From positions 231,863-295,862 of the forward strand of contig NZ_LGYZ01000133.1 of assembly GCF_001310275.1 (NCBI RefSeq): a stretch of DNA of 64,000 bases. Reading direction: 5' to 3'. The position numbers and the translations under genes were made by a program. Under the pieces are notes generated by a model, which was not told where the DNA came from, made no database searches, and was given only the letters and a program-made list of their open reading frames with translations. Source of the stretch: Nocardia arizonensis. Lineage in GTDB: Bacteria > Actinomycetota > Actinomycetes > Mycobacteriales > Mycobacteriaceae. Every line of letters starts with the position of its first letter. Position 1 is the stretch's first letter. Of this stretch, positions 57,128 to 64,000 are shown one piece after another.

Positions 57128-58378
57128 TCAGTACCTTCCGAAGGTCAGCGCGACATTGTGCCCGCCGAAGCCGAACGAGTTGTTCACCGCGTATTCGATC
57201 GGTCCCGGCCTGCACTGGCCGCGCACGATGTCGAGTTCGACTTCGGGGTCTTGATTGTCCAAATTCAAGGTCGGCGGGATCACGGCGTCCCGGATGCTCA
57301 GCACCGTGAGCACCGACTCGAGCGCACCGACCGCGCCGATGGAGTGGCCGAGCGCGGACTTGGGGGCGTAGACCGAGGCGTGCGTGCCGATGGCCTTCGT
57401 GATGGCCTTCGCCTCGGCGGTGTCGCCGATCGGGGTCGCGGTGGCGTGCGCGTTGATATGCCCGATATCGCGTTTGGTGAGTCCGGCGGTCTGCAACGCG
57501 CGGGTGATGGCGCGCGCCGCGCCGTCACCCTCGGGATCGGGGGCTACCAGGTGGAAACCGTCGGAGGTGACGCCCGCGCCGAGCAGCCGCGCGTGGATGG
57601 TCGCGCCGCGCGCCCGCGCGTGGTCCTCGGTCTCGAGCACCATCAACGCGCCCGCCTCGCCGAAGACGAACCCGTCGCGATCGACGTCGAAGGGCCGCGA
57701 CGCGGATTTCGGCTCGTCGTTGCGGGTGCTCATGGCGCGCATCATGGTGAACGCGGCGATGGCGACGGCCTGGATGGACCCCTCGACGCCGCCGGTCACG
57801 ACCATGTCGGCATCGCCCATCACGATCATCTTCCAGGCATTGGCGATGGCCTCCGACCCGGAGGAGCAGGCCGATACCGGTGTGGCGACGCCCGCGCGCG
57901 CCCCCAGTTGCACCGCGACGCAGGCCGCGGCGCCATTGGGCATGACCGCCTGCACGGTCAGCGGCGAGACCTTGCGATATCCGCCGTTGGCGAGTTTGTC
58001 CCTTGCGTCGATGACGGCCTCCGCGCCACCGAGTCCGGTGCCTATGGAGACACCGAGCCGATCCCGGTCGACCTCGGGACTGCCCGCGTCGCGCCACACT
58101 TCCCGGCCGAGCACGGTCGCCATCTGCTCCACGTAGGCCAGCCCGCGGATCTCGGCCGCGGTGAGCGCGGCGGCGGGCGCCACCTTGAGATGTCCCCCGA
58201 TGCGCACCGGTAGCTCGAATTGGTCGATGAAATCGTCCTCGAGTATGTCGATACCGCTTTCGCCGTTCAGCAGTCCCTTCCAGGTGGAATCGACATCCCC
58301 CGCGATGGATGTGGTCGCGGCCAGACCGGTCACGACGACATTCGGGAAATTCCCGCGGGTGGTGCACGGAATCTGCAT
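57128..58378 (-). CDS. Beta-ketoacyl-ACP synthase (KasA/KasB type)
   Basis: From ATG 58378 the product has 416 residues with the KAS II triad: nucleophile Cys in TPVSACSSGSEAIANAW (about residue 165), His in INAHATATPIGD (about 310) and His in SALGHSIGAVGALE (about 345), plus NNSFGFGGHN at the end. In mycolate-containing bacteria KasA/KasB extend meromycolate chains. Here it stands alone beside a FAAL gene, so it may be KasB-like or serve a separate acyl product. Confidence 0.9.
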   Translation of the reverse strand: MQIPCTTRGNFPNVVVTGLAATTSIAGDVDSTWKGLLNGESGIDILEDDFIDQFELPVRIGGHLKVAPAAALTAAEIRGLAYVEQMATVLGREVWRDAGSPEVDRDRLGVSIGTGLGGAEAVIDARDKLANGGYRKVSPLTVQAVMPNGAAACVAVQLGARAGVATPVSACSSGSEAIANAWKMIVMGDADMVVTGGVEGSIQAVAIAAFTMMRAMSTRNDEPKSASRPFDVDRDGFVFGEAGALMVLETEDHARARGATIHARLLGAGVTSDGFHLVAPDPEGDGAARAITRALQTAGLTKRDIGHINAHATATPIGDTAEAKAITKAIGTHASVYAPKSALGHSIGAVGALESVLTVLSIRDAVIPPTLNLDNQDPEVELDIVRGQCRPGPIEYAVNNSFGFGGHNVALTFGRY

Positions 58379-58656
58379 CGTTGCTCGCTTTCCTGGCCTC
58401 GCATGGATGAATCCGGGAACTGCGCAGGGCGTGAGAGCCACCCCGAACGGTCGAGCGGCCGCGGGCGTCGACGAGCTGTCCTACCGACGGGCTGTCATAT
58501 CAGCGAGCGGCGATTCGGCCGATTCGCATTATCGGGGCGTCGAATCCGATTCGGAGCATGACACGCGAACGCGAGCCCGCGCCACCCGGCCGTGGTCACG
58601 ACGGTGGCGACTCGAGTAGTGTCGGCACCCGTCGTGATTGGCGGGACGCGGAAGGG

Positions 58657-59808
58657 ATGACTGTGACGGGGCGCATGGTCGGGTTGTTCGCCGGGATCGG
58701 CGGGCTCGAACTCGGTCTCGCCGCGCACGGTTGGCACACCGAATTGCTGTGTGAGATAGACCCGGGCGCTCGCGCGGTGCTGACCACCCGATTCCCCGAT
58801 GTCGAACTGCACGCGGATGTGACCCGGCTGCGCGCGATTCCGGCGAATACCGAACTGGTCGCGGCGGGGTTCCCGTGTCAGGACCTCTCCCAGGCGGGCC
58901 GCACCGCCGGTATCACCGGTGAGCGCTCGGGTCTGGTCGACGAGGTCTTCCGGCTGGTGCGGCGCAAACGCGGCCCGCGCTGGCTGCTCATGGAGAACGT
59001 CCCGTTCATGCTGCAACTGGGGCGCGGCGCCGCCATGCGCCACATCACCGCCGTGCTGGAGGAACTCGGCTACAGCTGGGCATACCGGGTGGTCGACGCT
59101 CGCGCCTTCGGCCTGCCGCAGCGCAGGCAGCGGGTGCTGCTGGTGGCCTCGCGCACCGAGGATCCGCGGGCGGTGCTTTTCGGGACGGACGCGGGTCCGG
59201 TGGACATCGGTGACCCGGAACGCGATCCGTGCGGTTTCTACTGGACCGAGGGCGTGCGCGGACTCGGCTGGGCGGTGAACGCGGTGCCGACCCTGAAGGG
59301 CGGTTCGGCCATCGGCATCGCCAGTCCGCCCGCCGTGCGCCTGCCGTCGGGGGAGATCGTCACGCCCGGTCTCACCGATGCCGAACGCCTGCAAGGCTTC
59401 GCTGCCGACTGGACCGCGCCCGCGGTTACCATGCCCGGCGTGCGGGCCGGACACCGCTGGAAGCTGATCGGCAACGCGGTGAGCGTGCGCATGGCGAGTT
59501 GGGTCGGGTCACGGCTGGACGCGCCGGGCGCGAGCCTTCCGCGGGTTCGCCCGCTCATGCCCGGCGAACCGTGGCCGGTCGCCGCGTGGGGCCACAACGG
59601 GGCCGCCTACGCGGTGCCGGTGTCGACCTGGCCGGTCCAGGAACCCTACGAGGACCTGAAGAACTACCTGGCCGAATCCCGCCCGCTCTCGGCCCGCGCC
59701 ACGGCCGGGTTCCTGCGCCGCGCGGGCATGGGCAGACTGCGATTCCCGGCCGGATTCCTCGACGACATGGAGAGCCACCTCGACCGGATGGGCGGATGGG
59801 CGGCATGA
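58657..59808 (+). CDS. DNA (cytosine-5-)-methyltransferase
   Basis: From ATG 58657 (GCGGAAGGG upstream) the product has 383 residues. The C5-methyltransferase motifs are present: I (VGLFAGIGGLELGL), IV (AGFPCQDLSQAG with the catalytic Cys), VI (LMENVPF), VIII (GLPQRRQRVLLVAS) and X (LIGNAVSVRMASWVG). The target-recognition part between VIII and IX is about 90 residues. A C-terminal extension of about 100 residues follows motif X and is not recognised. Its stop overlaps the start of vsr. No restriction endonuclease gene is adjacent. Confidence 0.93.
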   Translation: MTVTGRMVGLFAGIGGLELGLAAHGWHTELLCEIDPGARAVLTTRFPDVELHADVTRLRAIPANTELVAAGFPCQDLSQAGRTAGITGERSGLVDEVFRLVRRKRGPRWLLMENVPFMLQLGRGAAMRHITAVLEELGYSWAYRVVDARAFGLPQRRQRVLLVASRTEDPRAVLFGTDAGPVDIGDPERDPCGFYWTEGVRGLGWAVNAVPTLKGGSAIGIASPPAVRLPSGEIVTPGLTDAERLQGFAADWTAPAVTMPGVRAGHRWKLIGNAVSVRMASWVGSRLDAPGASLPRVRPLMPGEPWPVAAWGHNGAAYAVPVSTWPVQEPYEDLKNYLAESRPLSARATAGFLRRAGMGRLRFPAGFLDDMESHLDRMGGWAA

Positions 59809-60215
59809 GCGCGCGACCGCCAACCGACGCCGCCACCAGCGCGCGGATGTCGCGCCAGCGGCGCACCGGCACGAAACCCGAACTCGCCCTGCGCCGTGAA
59901 CTGCACCGGCGCGGACTGCGCTATTTCGTGGATCGCGCGCCGCTGCCGGGGCAGCGCCGTCGCGCCGATGTGGTCTTTCCCCGGCGGCGGATAGCGGTGT
60001 ACGTCGACGGATGTTTCTGGCACCGGTGTCCGGTCCATGCCACCGATCCGAAGAACAACGCGCAGTGGTGGGCCGCCAAACTGGCCGGGAACGTGGCCCG
60101 CGACCGAGCCACCGACGCGCAACTGGCGTCGGCGGGCTGGCGGGTCGTGCGGATCTGGGAACACGAGGATCCCGGAATCGCCGCGGACCGGGTTCAGGCC
60201 GCGCTGGACGCGTGA
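59805..60215 (+). CDS. vsr: Very short patch repair endonuclease
   Basis: The 136-residue product has MSRQRRTGTKPELALRRELHRRGLRYFVD, RADVVFPRRRIAVYVDGCFWHRCPVHATDPKNNAQWWAAKLAGNVARD and GWRVVRIWEHE. These are the Vsr signatures with the catalytic Asp in VYVDGCFWHRCP and the zinc-binding Cys/His. Vsr nicks T:G mismatches that arise when 5-methylcytosine deaminates, so its 4-bp overlap with the methyltransferase is functional pairing. Confidence 0.95.
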   Translation: MSARPPTDAATSARMSRQRRTGTKPELALRRELHRRGLRYFVDRAPLPGQRRRADVVFPRRRIAVYVDGCFWHRCPVHATDPKNNAQWWAAKLAGNVARDRATDAQLASAGWRVVRIWEHEDPGIAADRVQAALDA

Positions 60216-60326
60216 ACGCACCACCTGCGCCGCACCCGAACCAGGTCCCGCGGCGCATTCGCTGCGATATAGCCCTATGCCGCGATGATGGCATGGAGTC
60301 GCACCCGAACCGAGGAAAATGGACCC

Positions 60327-61037
60327 GTGACCAATAGCTCAGCGATCGCTGAACGGCGAGCACGGGTGGGATCGTGGTCGATCGCCGCGGCCGTGGCCAT
60401 CGCGGGTCTGTGCTACTCCTCGTGGATACTCGAATTCGCCCTGCCCATCGACGTGGACTCGGTGAACGCCTTCCTCAGTGAACTCGACGCCGAGGGCAAG
60501 CCCTACCGGGAGATCTTCTCCACCGGCGACACCATCGCGGGCGCGCTCATGATCCCGGCCGCGCTCGGCGGCCTGTTGCTGTTCACCCGCCGCGCGCTCA
60601 CCACCGTCGGGTGGATCGCACTGTTCTGCTTCGGCGCGGCCACCATCGCCGACGTGCTGCTGCCCTTGCACGACTGCGCGCCCGGGGAGAGCGGCTGCGG
60701 AACCGGCGGCAGCGAACTGTTCCCGCAGTTGCACCAACCCCACGCCCTGACCAGCAGCCTCGCCGTGACCGGCATCGCGGTGGCGATCTTCGCCTTCAGC
60801 CTGGCCGCCTACCGTTATCACCGGTGGCGGATCCTGCGCGAAGCGGGCGTCGCCATTCTGGTGATCGGATCGGCGGCGACCATCTGGATGCTGGTCGCCG
60901 ACAATCTGCCCGGCGACAACGCGCTCGGTATCGCACAGCGAATCCAGGTGGGGTCGATGTCGCTGTGGATGATCACGCTGGCTGCCGCGGTGGTGCTGGA
61001 GGGACGGGAGTGGACCGAACCAGTCAGCCGACCTTGA
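60327..61037 (+). CDS. DUF998 family membrane protein
   Basis: From GTG 60327 (CGAGGAAAA upstream) the product has 236 residues with six helices. The DUF998 pattern is seen in LCYSSWILEFALPIDVDSVNAFLSEL, TIADVLLPLHDCAPGESGCG and LPQLHQPHALTSSLAVTGIAVAIFAF. Function unknown. It ends 14 bp inside the convergent lipoprotein gene. Confidence 0.8.
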   Translation: MTNSSAIAERRARVGSWSIAAAVAIAGLCYSSWILEFALPIDVDSVNAFLSELDAEGKPYREIFSTGDTIAGALMIPAALGGLLLFTRRALTTVGWIALFCFGAATIADVLLPLHDCAPGESGCGTGGSELFPQLHQPHALTSSLAVTGIAVAIFAFSLAAYRYHRWRILREAGVAILVIGSAATIWMLVADNLPGDNALGIAQRIQVGSMSLWMITLAAAVVLEGREWTEPVSRP

Positions 61038-62598
61038 TCTTGAAAGTGTGGCCGCCCGGCTTCACCGGCAGCTTCGTGGTGTCGACCATCAGGATCTCGC
61101 CGGAGTCCTGCCAACCGTTCGCCGGCGTCTTCGGCTTCAAACCGAACGGCGGCTTGTCACCTACGCTGCCCAGCAGGCCGAAATCGCTGTCGTTGGCGAT
61201 GTAGAGGGTGTTGCCGCCGTCCGGTGTCGCCACGCCCTCGATCTTGTCGTGGCCGAAGTATGAGCCCGCCGGATCGAGCTGGGTGACCAGAGCCGTCAGA
61301 TCCAGATTCCCGAGCTTGGTGACCGGTGTGATCCCGATCCGCCCCAGTGCGGCGACGCCCTCGGCGGTGGTGACCGGACCCACCAGCGTCTCCAGCGCCT
61401 TGCCGTCCACCAGCAGACCGCCCGCCGCCGGATCATAGGTCGCGTTCGCCACCGTCGACCGCGGACCTACATCGGTGGCCGAGGCGATGTCGATGGTCCA
61501 GATCTTCTTGTTCGAATCGGGCGCAAGGTTGCCGTCGCGTTCGACGACGAGGAAGGTGGTCGGGCCGATCGCGGTGATCTCCGAAATCGCCACCTCGGTC
61601 TGCTTCGGATTCTCCAGCGGGTAGACGAATTCCTTGACCGCCTTGGATTTCAGGTCGACGGTGACGATGCGCGTCATCGGAACCTCCTTGGCCGAACCGT
61701 TCAGTCCCGGGGTATTCAGACCGCTCTGCACGACACCGACCAGTGTGCTGCCGTCCGGGGTGACGGTCAGGCCCTCCATACCCTGATTCGGGGTGCGCAG
61801 CCCGATCTCCCGCGGCAGACCCCTACCGGGGCTCAGCCGTTCGATCTCGGTACCCTCGGCATCGAAATGCACCAGGAACGGGCCGTATTCGTCGGAAACC
61901 CAGAAGGTGCCGTCGGGCAGCGCGACCAGTCCTTCGGGATCGAGACCGTGATCGGTGGCCGGCAATACGTTGCCCGCAAGGTCGCGAATGGTCTCACCGG
62001 TGCTCGCTGAGGTATCCACCTGCCCGTTGAACGGGACGCCGCTCGGATCGCGCAACTCGATTGCCGACACCAGCACCGCGCGGGTGCCCGCCAACTCGAA
62101 TCTGCCGATCTTCGGCACGAAACCCGGCACCGGAGCGAGCTTCTCGTTCTTTCCGGGACCGTCCACGTTCGGCCCGCGGTCGGTCAGGCCGTAGAACTCG
62201 TTCGACGTGCCCGGCGCGGGCGTCCACGCCGAACCGAAACCGCTGCCCTGCACCGTCGCGCCGCCGAATTCCCCGAGCGTCGGTATATCGGTGGTATACA
62301 ACCGAACCGCATCCGTGGTCGTGACCGTGAACTGGTCCAGACCCGAATAGCCCGCGGTCGGGCGGTACTCGAAGGCGCCGTCGGCGCGCCTGGTCAGCGA
62401 ACCGTGTTCGGGATGGGCGCTGACGCTCAGCACCGCGCTCGCACCCGACCCGGCGGTGACCTCATCCAGGCTCAGGACCAGCGGCTCGTCCTCGGCCGTC
62501 GTGAAGTCCGCGTCGAAGGAGCCGCATGCGGTGGCCAGCACACCCGCGCACAGCAGGGCGGCCGACAGGACGATTCGGGTACCGGAAGACGCTGTCAC
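61024..62598 (-). CDS. Phytase-like esterase family lipoprotein
   Basis: The start is taken as GTG 62598 (TTG 62604 is also possible), giving about 524 residues. The N-terminus is a lipoprotein signal with lipobox LATAC (VLSAALLCAGVLATACGS). A short cadherin/Ig-like segment follows (EHGSLTRRADGAFEYRPTAGYSGLDQFTV). The main domain is the esterase-like activity of phytase family: NEFYGLTDRGPNVDG, DPEGLVALPDGTFWVSDEYGPFLVHFDAEG, PNQGMEGLTVTPDG, LVVERDG, KIEGVATPDGGNTLYIANDSDFG. It probably hydrolyses phosphoesters outside the membrane. Confidence 0.88.
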   Translation of the reverse strand: MTASSGTRIVLSAALLCAGVLATACGSFDADFTTAEDEPLVLSLDEVTAGSGASAVLSVSAHPEHGSLTRRADGAFEYRPTAGYSGLDQFTVTTTDAVRLYTTDIPTLGEFGGATVQGSGFGSAWTPAPGTSNEFYGLTDRGPNVDGPGKNEKLAPVPGFVPKIGRFELAGTRAVLVSAIELRDPSGVPFNGQVDTSASTGETIRDLAGNVLPATDHGLDPEGLVALPDGTFWVSDEYGPFLVHFDAEGTEIERLSPGRGLPREIGLRTPNQGMEGLTVTPDGSTLVGVVQSGLNTPGLNGSAKEVPMTRIVTVDLKSKAVKEFVYPLENPKQTEVAISEITAIGPTTFLVVERDGNLAPDSNKKIWTIDIASATDVGPRSTVANATYDPAAGGLLVDGKALETLVGPVTTAEGVAALGRIGITPVTKLGNLDLTALVTQLDPAGSYFGHDKIEGVATPDGGNTLYIANDSDFGLLGSVGDKPPFGLKPKTPANGWQDSGEILMVDTTKLPVKPGGHTFKIKVG

Positions 62599-62701
62599 CG
62601 ACAATGTCTATCGCGTCGGGCCGGCAGTGTCTATCGTGTTGGGCCGGCAGTGAACCGAAAACAAGTGAACTGTCGGCAATCCGGCGTGTCATGCTGTCGG
62701 C

Positions 62702-63094
62702 GTGCGTGATCGGATCATGATCAGCTCCGATTCGGAGTTCGAAGACGTAGTCGGCTATTCCCGTGCGGTACGGATCGGCGATATCGTCGCGGTGAGCGGG
62801 ACCACCGCCGCCGCCCCCGGCGGAACCGCCGTCGGGGGCGACGACGTGGCCGCGCAGACCCGCGAGGCCCTGCGCCGCATCGCCGACGCCCTCGAACGGG
62901 CGGGCGCCGGTATCGCCGACGTCATCCGCACCCGCGTCTTCGTCACCGACATCACCCGCTGGCCCGAGGTCGCCGAAGCCCACCGCGAATTCTTCGGCGA
63001 TATCCGCCCCGCGGCCTCGATGTACCAGGTCAGCGCCTTCATCACCCCCGCGCTCCTGGTCGAGATCGAGGCCGACGCCGTCGTTGGCCGGTAA
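62702..63094 (+). CDS. RidA family protein
   Basis: From GTG 62702 the product has 130 residues. It shows the RidA/YjgF fold pattern: VGYSRAVRIGDIVAVSGTTA, TREALRRIADALERAGAGIADVIRTRVFVTDITRW, and PAASMYQVSAFITPALLVEIEADAV, with the conserved Arg in RTRVFV. Members hydrolyse reactive enamines or act on related intermediates. It may be co-transcribed with the following gene, 61 bp downstream. Confidence 0.9.
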   Translation: MRDRIMISSDSEFEDVVGYSRAVRIGDIVAVSGTTAAAPGGTAVGGDDVAAQTREALRRIADALERAGAGIADVIRTRVFVTDITRWPEVAEAHREFFGDIRPAASMYQVSAFITPALLVEIEADAVVGR

Positions 63095-63155
63095 ACGCGC
63101 CCGCCGCAGGCGACAGAATGCAGGCCAAGCCGGGAATGGCGCTAGTCTCGAAACC

Positions 63156-63881
63156 GTGACCAGTCCCGCGCAGGAACCTCTCGCACTCATCGACCAAGTC
63201 GCCGAGGCCACCACCCGACTGCTCGACACGGTGGCGAGCCTGAGCAACGACGACCTGCTCGCCGCGTCCCTGCTTCCCGGCTGGACGCGCGGACACGTAC
63301 TGGCCCATATCGCCCGCAATGCCGACAGCCTGGTGAACCTGCTGCTGTGGGCGCACACCGGCGTCGAAACCCCGCAGTACGCCAGCCAATTCATCCGCGA
63401 CCACGATATCGAGGCCGGTTCGACCCGCCCGGTCGCCGAACAGCTCGTCGACATCGAATCCTCCGCGACCCGCTGGTCCGCACTGGCCCACAAACTTCCC
63501 GCCACCGCGTGGTCGGCCCTTGTCCGCACCCGGGCCGGCCGGGAGATACCGGCATACGACATTCCGTGGATGCGCCTGCAAGAGGTGGAGATCCACCACG
63601 TCGACCTCGGCTGCTCCTACACCCCCGCCGACTGGCCCGAACCCTTCCTCACCCGCCTGCTCCCCGGCGTGACCGCCGACCTCTCCGCCGCGCAATCCCG
63701 CGACGCCACAACGTCGTTCGCCGTCGAGGCAACCGACACAGGCTTCAAGGCCACCATCGGCGCCACCGACCCCACCAGCACCGTCACCGGCCCCGCCCCC
63801 GCCCTGGCCGCCTGGCTCCTCGGCCGCTCCCCCGGCACCGACCTCCCCACCTCCCTACCCCCACTCCCCGCCTGGCGCTGA
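63156..63881 (+). CDS. Maleylpyruvate isomerase family mycothiol-dependent enzyme
   Basis: From GTG 63156 the product has 241 residues. The DinB-like MDMPI domain is seen in LLPGWTRGHVLAHIARNADSLVNLLLWA, with the first metal His, and in MRLQEVEIHHVDLGCSYTPADWP, with the later metal residues. An SCP2-like C-terminal part follows. Members use mycothiol in isomerisation or detoxification; this indicates a mycothiol-producing actinobacterium. The true substrate is unknown. Confidence 0.9.
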   Translation: MTSPAQEPLALIDQVAEATTRLLDTVASLSNDDLLAASLLPGWTRGHVLAHIARNADSLVNLLLWAHTGVETPQYASQFIRDHDIEAGSTRPVAEQLVDIESSATRWSALAHKLPATAWSALVRTRAGREIPAYDIPWMRLQEVEIHHVDLGCSYTPADWPEPFLTRLLPGVTADLSAAQSRDATTSFAVEATDTGFKATIGATDPTSTVTGPAPALAAWLLGRSPGTDLPTSLPPLPAWR

Positions 63882-63961
63882 ACTCCCGCGCCGCCCGGAC
63901 CCGGGTGCCCGACAGACGTTCGGGCAGCTTCGCGAACTCCTCGACGGTCGGGTATGTGGGG

Positions 63962-64000
63962 TCAGAAGATCTCGTCGAGCCGCCCCGCGGTCAGAACCTC
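63962..64000 (-). CDS. C-terminal end of an unidentified gene running off the right edge
   Basis: The minus strand is open from the window edge for 12 codons (EVLTAGRLDEIF) to a TGA at 63962. The phrase resembles the C-terminal end of ABC transporter ATPases for iron-siderophore uptake, but 12 residues cannot support a name. Confidence 0.35.
   Translation of the reverse strand, partial: EVLTAGRLDEIF

Noticed and set aside
59509..60363. Antisense frames opposite dcm-vsr.
   Set aside because: Arginine/proline-rich translations lying wholly within two well-supported overlapping genes.

Overview
The window is high-GC actinobacterial DNA, most likely from a Nocardia or a close mycolate-containing relative. 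The signs are a mycothiol-dependent DinB-type enzyme, a KasA/KasB-type ketoacyl synthase beside a fatty acyl-AMP ligase, MMPL and WS/DGAT families, DUF397 and DUF6191 proteins, and mycobacterial-like order around tadA, tRNA-Ser and prephenate dehydrogenase. No species can be named from the sequence alone.

Layout. 1-8.6 kb is ordinary chromosome: ammonium channel (partial), zinc metallopeptidase, DUF2207 protein, ROK regulator, HhH-GPD repair protein, methyltransferase, AspT-type aminotransferase and the SRP RNA. At 8739 lies tRNA-Ser(GGA). A large serine recombinase begins the next block, and its stop codon lies inside that tRNA. This starts an accessory island of about 18 kb (8.8-27.0 kb) holding a DUF2441 gene between repeats, a decayed ORF, DnaA-box-like motifs, DUF3892, a 2H phosphoesterase and an HTH/TPR regulator with two small paralogous proteins. 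It then holds a visibly lower-GC eight-gene cluster (16.6-25.8 kb) and a Phd/PIN toxin-antitoxin pair bracketed by direct repeats. Core DNA resumes at about 27.02 kb with the terminator of a secreted-protein gene.

27-43.5 kb is core: WS/DGAT protein, DUF397, DUF309, then genes tied to queuosine in tRNA (gluQRS, a YhhQ-like transporter, tgt), a heterodimeric ABC exporter next to an Rrf2 regulator, a TetR/MMPL divergon with a clear palindromic operator, and small membrane proteins. 43.55-48.25 kb looks like a second, decayed island. It ends at tRNA-Ser(CGA) and begins with a damaged copy of that tRNA's 3' end. It holds VapBC between direct repeats, a transposase-like remnant, a frameshifted HTH/TPR gene and an unrecognised two-gene operon. 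48.4-64 kb is core: tadA and partner, tyrA, a second ABC exporter pair, FAAL and KAS, an overlapping dcm-vsr pair, DUF998, a phytase-like lipoprotein, RidA and an MDMPI enzyme.

The most interesting content is the 16.6-25.8 kb cluster: two radical SAM enzymes, a selenophosphate synthetase (SelD) homologue, an HprK-like P-loop kinase, an MTA/purine nucleoside phosphorylase-like protein, an APH-fold kinase, an HD-domain protein and a HAD-NMN adenylyltransferase fusion. Several of these genes overlap by 4-23 bp, as in one operon. I do not recognise it as a described pathway. A modified (perhaps seleno- or thio-) nucleoside or nucleotide product is an inference from the gene families.
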